A DNA stretch of 64,000 nt from Palaemon carinicauda (Eukaryota > Arthropoda > Malacostraca > Decapoda > Palaemonidae), in the NCBI RefSeq assembly GCF_036898095.1, contig NC_090726.1, positions 44,957,455 to 45,021,454 of the forward strand, read 5' to 3'. Of the stretch, positions 52,780 to 62,442 are shown in pieces (position 1 is the stretch's first letter; each line of letters starts with the position of its first letter). The notes beneath the pieces are model-generated. The model saw only the letters and a list, made by a program, of their open reading frames with translations, did not search any database and was not told where the DNA came from. The translations under genes and the position numbers were made by a program.

Positions 52780-54728
52780 TTAAGACTCCTTACGAGGGGC
52801 TGCCGTAAGAGATCCATCCTTAAAGGCAGACTCCTTGGAACGTCTACCAGCCATTGAAGTACCTCTGTGAACCACTCTCTCGCGGGCCAGAGGGGAGCAA
52901 CCAACGTCAACCTTGTCCCTTCATGAGAGGCGAACTTCTGCAGCACCCTGTTGATGATCTTGAACGGCGGGAATGCGTACGCGTCCAGGTGAGACCAGTC
53001 CAGCAGAAAAGCATCTATGTGGGCCGCCTCTGGATCTGGGACTGGAGAGCAATAGGTCGGGAGCCTTTTGGTCAAAGAGGTCGCAAAGAGGTCTATGGTG
53101 GGTTGACCCCAATTCATCCAAAAACTCTTGCACACGTCCTTGTGGAGGGTCCATTCTGTGGGGATCACCTGACCTCTCCGACTGAGACAGTCCGCCAAGA
53201 CGTTCAATTCCCCCTGGATGAATCTTGTCAACAGTGAGATGCCTCGATCTTCTGACCAGATGAGGAGGTCCCTTGCGATGACGAACAGTGTGTGGGAGTG
53301 AGTGCCTCCTTGCTTGGAGATGTACGCCAAGGCTGTGGTGTTGTCCGAATTCACTTCTACCACTTTGTTTCGTAGAAGACTCTCGAAACTCGTCAAGGCC
53401 AAGTGAACAGCCAACAGCTCCTTGCAGTTGATGTGCAGGCTCCTCTGATCCGACGTCCAAAGACCCGAACATTCCAGACCGTCCAGAGTCGCTCCCCAAC
53501 CCAAATTCGACGCGTCTGAGAATAACACGTGGTTTGGGTTCTTGACCGCCAGGGACAGACCCTCTCGAAGACTTATGTTGCTGTTCCACCAGTTCAGGCA
53601 CGTCTTTACTGGCTCGGAGATCGGGATTGAAACAGCTTCCAAAGTCTTGCCCTTGTCCCAATGGGAGTCTAGATGGAACTGGAGAGGGCGAAGGTGAAGT
53701 CTCCCTAGTGAGATAAATTGTTCCAGGGATGACAGAGTCCCTAGGAGGCTCATCCAACTTCTCACTGAGCAACGGTCTTTTCTCAGCATGAGGCGGACTT
53801 TGAGCAAGGCTTGATCTATCCTGGTGGCAGACGGAAAAGCCCGAAAAGCTAGACTGCGAATCTCCATCCCCAAATAGAGAATCGTCTGGGAGGGATTCAG
53901 TTGAGACTTTTCTAAGTTCACTAACAGTCCCAACTCCTTTGCAAGATCCAACGTCCATTGAAGGTCCTGCAGACAGCGATGACGGGACGACGCTCTGAGT
54001 AGCCAGTCGTCCAGGTACAGGGAGGCTCGAATTCCCGATAAATGAAGAAATTTTGCCACATTCCTCATGAGCCTCGTAAAAACAAGAGGAGCAGGGCTGA
54101 GGCCGAAGCACAGTGCTCGGAACTGGTACACCACATTCTTGAATACAAACCTTAGATACGGTTGAGAATCCGGGTGTATAGGAATGTGGAAGTACGCAAC
54201 CTGCAGGTCGAGAGAGACCATCCAGTCTCCCTCTCTGACCGCTGCTAGGACGGACTTCGTGGTCTCCATCGTAAATTTTGTTTTTACAACAAAAACGTTG
54301 AGCGCACTGACATCCAGCACTGGCCTCCAACCTCCTGTATGCTTTGGGACTAGGAAGAGACGGTTGTAAAATCCCAGTGATTGAAGGTCCGAGACTTTCA
54401 CCACCGCTCCCTTCTCTAGCAACTGAGACACCTGCTGATGTAGAGCTTGTCTCCTTGACTCCTCTCGATACCTGGGAGAGAGGTCTAAAGGAACTGTTAC
54501 TAGAGGAGGTCTCCGTACAAAAGGTATTTTGTACCCCTCCTTGAGCAACAACACAGACTCTCGGTCTGCACCCCTCTTCTCCCAGGCCTGCCAGAAGTTG
54601 TTCAGTCTGGCCCCTACCGCTGTCTGAGGACGTGGGCAGTCAGACTCTGCCACGGGAGGACTTGGATCCTCTCCTCTTGCCTCTTTTACTGTCGGCACGA
54701 GCGCCTCCCCTACTGGGGGCTCTGCCAC
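52581..54728 (-). CDS. reverse transcriptase/RNase H of DIRS-A3
   Basis: 715 residues, no interruption. RT motifs: FLVPKHTGGWRPVLDVSALN (about 130-150), SLDLQVAYFHIPI (about 170), FGLSPAPLVFTRLM (about 210) and YLDDWLL (about 240), where LDD replaces the usual YxDD context as in DIRS. RNase H: LFSDASNLGWGA, NCKELLAVHLAL and VNSDNTTALAYISKQGG. After RNase H comes the DIRS-typical segment WGQPTIDLFAT, AFPPFKIINRVLQKF and LVAPLWPAREWF. The start is uncertain; the frame overlaps the gag frame 2 end by 89 nt, which suggests frameshifting or reinitiation. It works with the recombinase and internal complementary region to make circular DNA. Confidence 0.9.
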   Translation of the reverse strand: MAEPPVGEALVPTVKEARGEDPSPPVAESDCPRPQTAVGARLNNFWQAWEKRGADRESVLLLKEGYKIPFVRRPPLVTVPLDLSPRYREESRRQALHQQVSQLLEKGAVVKVSDLQSLGFYNRLFLVPKHTGGWRPVLDVSALNVFVVKTKFTMETTKSVLAAVREGDWMVSLDLQVAYFHIPIHPDSQPYLRFVFKNVVYQFRALCFGLSPAPLVFTRLMRNVAKFLHLSGIRASLYLDDWLLRASSRHRCLQDLQWTLDLAKELGLLVNLEKSQLNPSQTILYLGMEIRSLAFRAFPSATRIDQALLKVRLMLRKDRCSVRSWMSLLGTLSSLEQFISLGRLHLRPLQFHLDSHWDKGKTLEAVSIPISEPVKTCLNWWNSNISLREGLSLAVKNPNHVLFSDASNLGWGATLDGLECSGLWTSDQRSLHINCKELLAVHLALTSFESLLRNKVVEVNSDNTTALAYISKQGGTHSHTLFVIARDLLIWSEDRGISLLTRFIQGELNVLADCLSRRGQVIPTEWTLHKDVCKSFWMNWGQPTIDLFATSLTKRLPTYCSPVPDPEAAHIDAFLLDWSHLDAYAFPPFKIINRVLQKFASHEGTRLTLVAPLWPAREWFTEVLQWLVDVPRSLPLRMDLLRQPLVRSLNQSLPALRLTAFRLSKDSQELEDFRRRQPERSRGLGDHLPSRSTSRSGRSLEIGASHHPFPLPVPL

Positions 54729-56133
54729 GAAAGGGCGGGATAAACCTCGTCGCTGGGGTATCGATCTTGGGTCTTACGACATAAGACGATGAAGGAGCAG
54801 CCTTGCGCGCCGACGTAGCCATCAGGTCGTGGGTATCCTTCTGCACCAGAGAAGCCGCAATATCCTTGATCAACTGCTGAGGAAACAAGGCAGATGACAA
54901 CGGGGCAAAGAGAAGCTCCGACCTTTGGCAGGGAGTTACTCCTGCCGAAAGGAACGAGCAAAGAGTCTCCCTCTTCTTCAGGACTCCTGCCGTAAAGGTA
55001 GCGGCGAGCTCATTAGAGCCATCACGGATGGCTTTGTCCATGCAGGACATAATAAGCACGGAAACATCACGGTCGGCCGAAGAGATCTTCCTGCTTAAGG
55101 CTCCTAGCGACCAATCTAAGAAGTTAAAAACTTCGAAGGCCCTGTAAACCCCTTTGGGGAGATGGTCAAGGTCCGAGGAGGACCAGTAAACTTTAGAGCG
55201 TCTCATGGCCAGGCGACGGGGAGAGTCTACGAGGCTTGAGAAGTCTCCCTGGGCAGAGGCAGGAACTCCCAAGCCGAGAACTTCACCCGTGTCATACCAG
55301 ACGCTCGCTCTAGAAGCCAGTTTAAAAGGAGGGAAAGCAAAGGCTGTCTTCCCCAAACTCCTCCTGGTGATCAACCAGTCGCCTAGCAAACGTAAAGCTC
55401 TCTTAGAAGAGCGAGAGAGCACTAGCTTAGTAAACGAAGGCTTCGAAGTAGCTAGGCCTAGCGTAAACTCTGACGGAGGCGAACGAGGAGCAGCAGTTAC
55501 AAAATGGTCCGGAAAAAGATCCTTAAAAATCAGCATGATTTTTTTAAAGTCCATAGAGGGCTGAGCAGCTTTAGGCTCCTCTCCGTCTGACAAAGTCCCC
55601 AAAGGAATATCAGTTGGAGGGGGATCAGCAACTTCCTCATCTGAAGGAACCTCGTCCGACAATTGCCGAGTCTCATGAAAAGGAGAGACCTGCCGCGGCG
55701 GCAACGCTTGACAGGCAATGTCAACAAGCAAAGGAGCAGCAGTAGCAGTAGAGGAAGCGACGTCACGCCGCTGCTGAAAGGACTGAAATCCTTGTGACTG
55801 ACCAACAACAACAACAACTGAAGTTGATTGACGCTCGACGTCACGTCGGAACTGCCTTGACTGCATAGACTGAGCAGGCAAAACAACCTCCGACTGCGGT
55901 GATTGACGCTCAACGTCACGTCGAGGCAACGGAGCCGGTCGGCGAACGTCAGGTCGGGGCTGCGGCGGCAGCGGCTGAACGTCAACACGAGACTGCGGCA
56001 GCGGCTGAAAGTCAACACGAGACTGCAGCGAGGGAGGATCCATGTCACGTGACTGACGTGAAAAACTACTGACATCACGTTTCAAAGTACAAGAAACGTC
56101 AGCACTAACGTCAAACGGACGAGTAAATACTCG
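54640..56133 (-). CDS. gag frame 2 of DIRS-A3
   Basis: About 497 codons open after the TAA at 56134-56136 and in frame with gag frame 1. It starts with Asp/Val/Gln/Arg-rich repeats (DVQPLPPQPRPDVRRPAPLP), then a globular part with FKDLFPDHFV, GVTPCQRSELLFAPLSSALF and FPQQLIKDIAASLVQKD, and ends in an Arg/Gly/Lys-rich tail (RGRAPSRGGARADSKRGKRR) suited to RNA binding. There is no good ATG at the start, so it is either read through from frame 1 or started internally. Confidence 0.75.
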   Translation of the reverse strand, partial: RVFTRPFDVSADVSCTLKRDVSSFSRQSRDMDPPSLQSRVDFQPLPQSRVDVQPLPPQPRPDVRRPAPLPRRDVERQSPQSEVVLPAQSMQSRQFRRDVERQSTSVVVVVGQSQGFQSFQQRRDVASSTATAAPLLVDIACQALPPRQVSPFHETRQLSDEVPSDEEVADPPPTDIPLGTLSDGEEPKAAQPSMDFKKIMLIFKDLFPDHFVTAAPRSPPSEFTLGLATSKPSFTKLVLSRSSKRALRLLGDWLITRRSLGKTAFAFPPFKLASRASVWYDTGEVLGLGVPASAQGDFSSLVDSPRRLAMRRSKVYWSSSDLDHLPKGVYRAFEVFNFLDWSLGALSRKISSADRDVSVLIMSCMDKAIRDGSNELAATFTAGVLKKRETLCSFLSAGVTPCQRSELLFAPLSSALFPQQLIKDIAASLVQKDTHDLMATSARKAAPSSSYVVRPKIDTPATRFIPPFRGRAPSRGGARADSKRGKRRGSKSSRGRV

Positions 56134-56945
56134 TTAAGGCGGCTGACGGCCAGAGTCTCGTTCAGCGTAACGGCGACTCGAAAGCAAAGGATCATCGCGA
56201 ACCTGCTCAACGTCATACTCCTCCATAAGGGAGGCAAGCTTAGTCTGCATGTCCCGCAGGACAACCCATTTCGGATCAACGGGAGTCGGAACGGGCCGAG
56301 ACGACAGTAACGTCTGTGTTGGCAAAACATTGCCTTTACCGCGACCCTCGGACCCCGTGTTACGCTTGCGTTTAATAGGCGAACAGTCTTCCGACGACTG
56401 CAAAGGGTCAGAGCTGTCCCAATGGCTACAGCAAGGACGCTGGACCTGTCCTGAAGGGACTGACTTTCGCTTCAAGGGTCTAGAAACCTTGCGCCAAGGT
56501 TTCTTTTGCGAAAAGTCTTCGGATGACGAGGAGAACACAGTCTCACCCGTCTTATGGTAAGGGCGATCTTGACGAGAAACGTCCGATACGAAAGAGGGAA
56601 CGTCTGTACGTTGGTTAAAGCCTCTCGTCAACTTAAGTCCTACGACATTACTTCTCCCTGGTGCAGGGGAGCCTGAAAGAGGTCTCGGACTAGGGGAGCG
56701 ACAAGCACGAACAGACGAACCCTCGGTCGCAACACTAAATACACTTTGCGCACTTATCACTTTATCACTACGATTTTCTGATTTACCACTCTGACACTTC
56801 AATAACTTCACATCTGACATGAGTTGGTTACGGTCCGATGCTAAGGACTCAACTTTTTCGCCTAAAGCTTGAATCGCAAGAAACATATCCCGCATGGACG
56901 GTTCTAGTAGGGGGCTCAGGAACAACTACTACAAGGGAAGGATTA

Positions 56946-57000
56946 AGCCCCCCTGACACTTGCACGCATTCGTGGCACGCACTGGCACGCATTGATGCGC
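56946..57000 (+). repeat. left terminal inverted repeat of the Harbinger element
   Basis: About 54 bp, matches the inverse of 62388-62442 with four mismatches by eye. Confidence 0.9.
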
Positions 57001-57009
57001 GAATTCGCG

Positions 57010-57530
57010 TGAACGAGCCGTGAAAATGTCGTGAACAGTGCGAGAACTCGCGTGCCAGAGCGTACCAATGCGTGCCATGCAGGCCCAAAACTTTGAAATG
57101 TTTAAAGTTTGTGGCACGCATTGGCACGCTATAAATGGCCGTGAAATAGTCGTGAACGATGCGCCAACTGGAGTGAACTGGAGTGAACTGGAGTGAACAG
57201 TGCGGGAACTGGCGTGCCAGAGCGTACCAATGCGTGCCATGCTTCCCCTTCCAAGCATCGTGCACGCCAGTTCACGCATCGTTCACTCCAGTTCCCGCAC
57301 TGTTCACTCCAGTTCACGCCAGTTCCCGCATCGCAGCCTTCCCACTGACATTATCACGCATTGTACTCCCGCATTGTCTTGCACTGTTCACGCTAGTTCG
57401 CGCATCGTTCACTCCAGTTCCCGCATCGTTCACTCCAGTTCACGCCAGTTCCTGCATCGTTCACTCCAGTTCACGCCAGTTCCCGCCGGTTCACGCTAGT
57501 GCCCGCCTACTCATGCTAGTGCCCTCCTAC
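57010..57530. repeat. left subterminal repeat array of the Harbinger element
   Basis: About twenty copies of a GTGAACTGG/GTTCACTCCAGTTC-type unit and GCGTGCCA/TGGCACGC units. They run in one sense up to about 57240 and in the opposite sense after it, forming a large imperfect palindrome. Likely transposase or MADF-protein binding sites, by analogy with other Harbinger elements. Confidence 0.75.
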
Positions 57531-57598
57531 TCCGCCAGTGGAGCTCTCGTGGGATTATCAGGGGGTGGAGCTCTCGTGTGATTAAGGGGATTAGGGGG

Positions 57599-57606
57599 TA
57601 TATAAA
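57599..57606 (+). promoter_or_regulatory. TATA box of the MADF gene
   Basis: TATATAAA directly after GGGGG, 55-62 bp before the ATG at 57661. Confidence 0.7.
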
Positions 57607-57660
57607 TTGAGGTCCGAGGACACTCCTAGCCATTCCAGAGTTCGCCAGCGAGGAGACAAC

Positions 57661-58389
57661 ATGCCTAAACTGAAGCAGCCAAAGGGAAGGGGGAGGAAAA
57701 TGGACGTGATGGAGGAGACTGCAGATCGAGATTCTCCTCATTCATCATTTTCAAGTCTCGATATGGTCATCCCGGAGACACAGCAGTATACAAGCCAGAG
57801 CCAGGTATCCTGTGATGACGATTTAAAGAAGAAGCGGGTTCGGGTGTCTAAGAAGGACATCCCTGACTACCAGTGGACGGAAGAGACGGAGACTACGTTG
57901 GCCGACCTTGTCAAGGAGAACCCCATGCTCTTTGACAAGAAACACAAGGAGTGGATAAACAAGGTGTTGAAGGACAGCAGGTGGGCATATATAGGAAGCC
58001 AGCTGGAACCTCCTGCCACTGCTGCCCAGTGCAAAAAACGCTACGAAAACTTGAGGACGAGGGTTGGCAAAATTATGAAGAAGGAGAAGAAGAGTGGAGC
58101 TGGCCAAGCCCAAAGGAGTGGCCGTGATGACTTCATCATGGACACTTGGTCGTTCCTCATACAGCACATCGTCCGGGGAGAGACAGTCGCCAGTGAGGAG
58201 TTTCGTGGCTCCGAAGGAGGTGCCACGACAGCCAGCGAAGTCGACGATGACGTGAGGTCGACGGGGACTCGCAGCCAGGCATCTACCACCACCAGGAAGG
58301 ACAAGGGGAAGGGGTCCTGCCGAACACTTGACACCTCTCACAGCGACACCTATGTGTCGGAGAAGGATTTCAGCAATATATTGAGGAAT
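57661..58389 (+). CDS. MADF/Myb-like protein of the Harbinger element, exon 1
   Basis: 243 codons from ATG (MPKLKQPKGRGRKMDVMEE) to a donor, AAT|GTGAGT, in phase 0. The MADF domain lies at about residues 70-150: WTEETETTLADLVKENPMLF, then WAYIGSQL and CKKRYENLRTRVGKIMKKEK. This DNA-binding partner is needed for Harbinger transposition and is thought to bring the transposase to the ends and into the nucleus. A Lys/Arg-rich N-terminus could serve as a nuclear signal. The domain is followed by an acidic, Ser/Thr-rich linker. Confidence 0.88.
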
Positions 58390-58520
58390 GTGAGTATTAA
58401 TTTTTTTTGACATATGCTATCTGTTGCATTAAAATGCTGTACTAAATTGTTTCAATGTTTGTTACATATATACATATATATAATATACAATATATTTTTA
58501 TAATATTTTTTATGTTTCAG

Positions 58521-59304
58521 CTTGTGTCGAAAGCTGATTCGTCAACCCCAACGTTTATGGGCCAGCACAAGATTGTGCACGATTTTTCGTGCCTGCTGGA
58601 AGGCTACATGCGTGCCATCCCAGTACACCGATGGCACGAATTCCAAATAGTGCCTCAATCTCACACAACGTTACAGGGACGAGACTCAGGTCTTGCAGCA
58701 GGCACAGCAACAATCCTCAGAGACCTGGGCAGGCCCACAGCAACAGCAACCTTTACAGCCCCCTGTGCATCCCCCTGTGCATCAGCAACCCCCTCAGCAA
58801 CAGTCACCTTGGCAGCCCCCTCACCAGCAGTCAACTTGGCAGCCCCCTCACCAGCAGTCACCTTGGCAACCCCCTCACCAGCAGTCACCTTGGCAACCCC
58901 CTCACCAGCAGCAACCTTGGCAGTCCCCTCAACCAGGACCCTCGCATGCACAGCCAGAGCAGCAGCAACAGCATCGTCCAGCCAGTCATAACTGGGTGCC
59001 GCAGTCAAGCCCTTCTTCCTTGCCCCGTACCACGGAGTGGCACCCAGGGATGCCAACTCCACTGTCATCCACCCCTGTCCAGGTGACCTCGCCATCAGTG
59101 CCAGTGTCGTCACCCACCCTTGTCCAGGCTCCTTCACCAGCACCTTCATTAACGTCGCTGTCGGCGGCATTCAAAAGTCCATTGACCTTCCCTGTCCTGA
59201 CCCCGGGGACCATCGACAGCAGCCTTGATGAAGCCATGACACCCTCACCCCTCTACTCGTCCAAGGAGCTTGATACCCCACCAGTCAAGGACAAGGAAAT
59301 TTAA
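58521..59304 (+). CDS. MADF-type protein exon 2 (probable frameshift)
   Basis: Acceptor TATGTTTCAG. It opens LVSKADSSTPTFMGQHKIVH, HDFSCLLEGYMRAIPVHRWH in phase with exon 1. Near 58650 the coding signal moves to another frame (ETQVLQQAQQQSSETWAG), which continues through Gln/Pro/Trp repeats to a non-repetitive end, FKSPLTFPVLTPGTIDSSLD, and a TAA at 59302. The original frame gives only Ala/Thr/Pro repeats ending at 58991. One lost or gained base would explain this. Poly(A) signal AATAAA is near 59369. Confidence 0.7.
58805..58925 (+). repeat. 27-bp coding tandem repeat
   Basis: Four to five units encoding QQSPWQPPH within exon 2 of the MADF-type gene. Confidence 0.85.
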
Positions 59305-59934
59305 ATAGTGTAAAATATTTGTACATAATTGAAGTGTGATACTTGTATATATATGTTGTTTTAATGTAAATAAACTATTTATATATTTACAAAGACTTTT
59401 CATCTATTTCCTTAAAATACAAAGAAAGAAACAGTAAAGTAAAAAAATAATAAAAGTGAAGAAAAATAAACCCCCCAAAAAATTTATATTTGCTGTCTTA
59501 ATGTGGAAAAAAAATGATATCTTATTTCAAACTATTTTTATCTTTATAATGAAGAGAAGCAAAAAGGAAACGAAAAAATTAATGAAAATGAAAGAAAAAT
59601 AAAGCTAATATGTTTTTATATTTGCTGTCTTAATGTGAAAAAATAATGGAAAGTTGAGTATTATCTTTACTATGTATAAATGTAAGCTCTTGTCATTTTG
59701 AATGAAATCAAAAGTGATATTAACGTAAACAAGAGCTGTTGCCTACCGGAGGCATCCAGGATGCTATCGCTCGCTCTTATGGGTCATTTAGTTTGCTAGA
59801 GCGACGTTCCCAGTTTGTTTTGCTTTAATAATCTAGCTATTTAGCTCCGCATAAAATGCTTATATTGTTAGCTCGGGGATTTCGACACGATCGAGGTAAC
59901 GATCCTGCCTTTGTTGACGTATTGTCGCTATAGG

Positions 59935-60650
59935 CAAATTTTTTTAAGTTTGCTGTTTTTCATGTAAAAATGAAATGATGTCTTATTTCATGCACACACT
60001 TATTTTCATCTATTACCAATCAAGATGCACATTTTTTGTTTTAAATAAAAATGAAATGAAAAATAAACCCTAGAAATTTTTAAGTTTGCAGTTTTCATGT
60101 AAAAATTAAATGATGTCTTAATTCATGCACACTTATTTTCATCTATTTACCAATCAAGATGCACATATGTTGTTTTAAATAAAAATGTTATGAAAAATAA
60201 ACCCAAGAAATTTTGAAGTTTGCTGTTTTCATGTAAAAATTAAATGATGTCTTAATTCATGCACACACTTATTTTCATCTATTACCAATCAAGATGCACA
60301 TTTCTTTTAAATAAAAATGTTATGAAAAATAAACCCAAGAAATTTTGAAGTTTGCTGTTTTCATGTAAAAATTAAATGATGTCTTAATTCATGCACACAC
60401 TTATTTTCATCTATTACCAATCAAGATGCACATTTCTTTTAAATAAAAATGTTATGAAAAATAAACCCAAGAAATTTTGAAGTTTGCTGTTTTCATGTAA
60501 AAATTAAATGATGTCTTAATTCATGCACACACTTATTTTCATCTATTACCAATCAAGATGCACATTTCTTTTAAATAAAAATGTTATGAAAAATAAACCC
60601 AAGAAATTTTGAAGTTTGCTGTTTGAATGTAAAAATAAAATGCTTTCTTA
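59935..60650. repeat. tandem repeat of about 130 bp between the Harbinger genes
   Basis: Five to six units, each with GAAGTTTGCTGTTTTCATG, AAATGATGTCTTAATTCATG and CCAATCAAGATGCACA. The last copies are nearly identical, the first more diverged. It separates the 3' ends of the two convergent genes. More diverged units (TTTGCTGTCTTAATGTG) lie near 59490 and 59620. Confidence 0.85.
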
Positions 60651-60787
60651 ATAGTTGTACATATTTTATGTCTGCTATTTATATGTAAATCAAATGCTTT
60701 CTTATAGAAACTAAAATAAAGGGCCACAAAAAATACAAACGAAAAATATACGTTTCTTTTATTTACAAAATGGAACAACTATACAGC

Positions 60788-62101
60788 TCATGGAGGTACT
60801 ACAATTTTTTCTTGCCAAGGGACAGCACCAGCAGGGGACATGTAGTAATGTGAAAGGTAGTCTCGCTGATCCTTTGCATCCTTCTGGATATGATGGCCGG
60901 GTAGAGTCATCAGCCCCTGCAGGTTTTGCTCATTCCTCCATGCACCAGGGATCAGAGCATGTGTGTCCGGATCTTCGTAGTCCACTTCTGACAAAGCACC
61001 TGGGTATTTGATGAGGACGAGGTTGTGCAGGACACAGGCACACATGGTGATCAGGTTGATGGTGCTGGGCTTCTGCTGCATAGTCGTCAAGAAGCAACGG
61101 AACCTTTGACTTAAAATTCCAAAGGCATTCTCAACGACACGTCGGGCACGAGACAACCTGTAGCTATATATGCGTTCTCGTAGGACTTGTGACCGATGGG
61201 AGAATGGTTTCATCATCCAGGTTCGTAGAGCAAAGGCGTCATCCCCAACGAAGTGATAGGGCACTGGGTGGTCATCATTAGGGAGTGGTTCTGGTTGAGG
61301 CACTCCAGCTATGTTGTCTTCTACAGCATCATGCAGAGAACAGTTGCTCCATGTTCCTCCATCCGACGCACCACCCTCTGCCCCAACATCCACATAGAGG
61401 AACCTGTAGGAAGCATCTGCGACTGCCATCAGTACAATGCTGTGGAAGCCCTTGTAGTTGTAGTAGTAAGAGCCAGCATTGGGTGGCTTCCTTATGGCAA
61501 TGTGCTTTCCGTCCACAGCCCCCAGACAGTTGTGGTAATTCCATCTGGAGCTGAATCTGGCAGCAACTTCCTTCCAGGCCTCTTCAGTTTTGGGGCAACG
61601 CAGCACTTCGTCCTTGTAGGCAGCGATGATGGCTTTACACACCTCTGGTATTAACTTGCTGATGGTACTTGCTTCAACCCTGAAGCTGTACTGTAGACTT
61701 TGATAGGAATTTCCAGTGGCTAAAAAGCGGAGGGTAACAGCAAGCTTGAGTCCAACTTGAAGCGGTTCCCTCATGAAGGTAGACTGCTTCAGGAGGTGCG
61801 GGGTTAACTTCTCAACCATCTCTTGAAACAGGTCAGGTGTGATTCTGAGGTAATTTTTGTAGCCCTTTGGATCTTCCTTGTGGAGTTCAGTCAATAGACT
61901 GTCATAGTGTCCAAACGAGTGCCTTCTGGTTAACCATTCCCTGACCCACACTTTCCTTTGTATCTTTCTTCGAGGTAGGGTGGGCTTTTGTTTCTCTTTT
62001 TCCTTTGCCAGCCTTTTCTGATGCAGTCCAACAAATGCTACAGCAGCTGCTAGGTATAGGTATCTTCTTCTCAATGCAATGGTGTCTCTGACAGTAAGCA
62101 T
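60788..62101 (-). CDS. PIF/Harbinger DDE transposase (HARBI1-like)
   Basis: 437 residues from the ATG at 62101 (MLTVRDTIALRRRYLYLAAA); the frame is open 24 codons farther up but without an ATG. The catalytic triad fits the family: D in CLGAVDGKHIAIRKP, D in GAEGGASDGGTWSN and E in RVVENAFGILSQRFRCF. A helix-turn-helix-like segment (ATGNSYQSLQYSFRVEASTI) lies ahead of it. It cuts and joins the element ends at TTA targets together with the MADF-type partner. No stops, so it may be active. AATAAA in the minus sense lies near 60757. Confidence 0.93.
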   Translation of the reverse strand: MLTVRDTIALRRRYLYLAAAVAFVGLHQKRLAKEKEKQKPTLPRRKIQRKVWVREWLTRRHSFGHYDSLLTELHKEDPKGYKNYLRITPDLFQEMVEKLTPHLLKQSTFMREPLQVGLKLAVTLRFLATGNSYQSLQYSFRVEASTISKLIPEVCKAIIAAYKDEVLRCPKTEEAWKEVAARFSSRWNYHNCLGAVDGKHIAIRKPPNAGSYYYNYKGFHSIVLMAVADASYRFLYVDVGAEGGASDGGTWSNCSLHDAVEDNIAGVPQPEPLPNDDHPVPYHFVGDDAFALRTWMMKPFSHRSQVLRERIYSYRLSRARRVVENAFGILSQRFRCFLTTMQQKPSTINLITMCACVLHNLVLIKYPGALSEVDYEDPDTHALIPGAWRNEQNLQGLMTLPGHHIQKDAKDQRDYLSHYYMSPAGAVPWQEKIVVPP

Positions 62102-62159
62102 GTTGTCTCGTCTGAAGCCAATCCAAGAATGTCCTCGGGTTGGAGAAGCCCCGTTTTTA

Positions 62160-62387
62160 TATGGAGTGGCCAATTCGTGAACTGGCGTGAACTGGCGTGA
62201 ACGATGCGGAAACGATGCGGAATGATGAGTGAACTCGCGTGAACGATGCGCGAACTACGCGTGCCAATTCGTGCCATCGCGTGAACGTCGCGTGAACGTC
62301 GCGTGAACGATGCGCGAACTGGAGTGAACTGGTCGTGAACCGTGCGCGAAAAACACCAGTGCGTGCCAAAAAGTGGCACGCACTGGC
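62160..62387. repeat. right subterminal repeat array of the Harbinger element
   Basis: GTGAACTGGCGTGAACTGG, GTGAACGATGCG and GCGTGAACGTC units repeated, same motif family as the left array. Confidence 0.75.
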
Positions 62388-62442
62388 GCGCATCAATGCG
62401 TGCCAGTGCGTGGCAAAAATGCGCGCAAGTGTCAGGGGGGCT
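62388..62442 (-). repeat. right terminal inverted repeat of the Harbinger element
   Basis: Ends GCAAGTGTCAGGGGGGCT, then target duplication TTA. Confidence 0.9.

Larger units (their letters stand above)
56946..62442. mobile_element. complete PIF/Harbinger DNA transposon, 5497 bp
   Basis: Flanked by a TTA target duplication (56943-56945 and 62443-62445). Ends are inverted: AGCCCCCCTGACACTTGC at 56946 and its complement ending at 62442, with about 54 bp of high similarity (both include CACGCACTGGCACGCATTGA). Two convergent genes, a MADF-domain protein (plus) and a DDE transposase (minus), are the standard Harbinger pair. Large subterminal arrays of short repeats lie at both ends. It interrupts gag of DIRS-A3. 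Confidence 0.95.

Noticed and set aside
57823..58413. Minus-strand frame of 196 codons opposite MADF exon 1
   Set aside because: Shadow of a GC-richer coding exon; the plus strand carries the MADF domain and a TATA box.
58661..59170. Minus-strand frame of 169 codons opposite the MADF-type gene
   Set aside because: Shadow of the repetitive Pro/Gln coding region. Low complexity, no motif.
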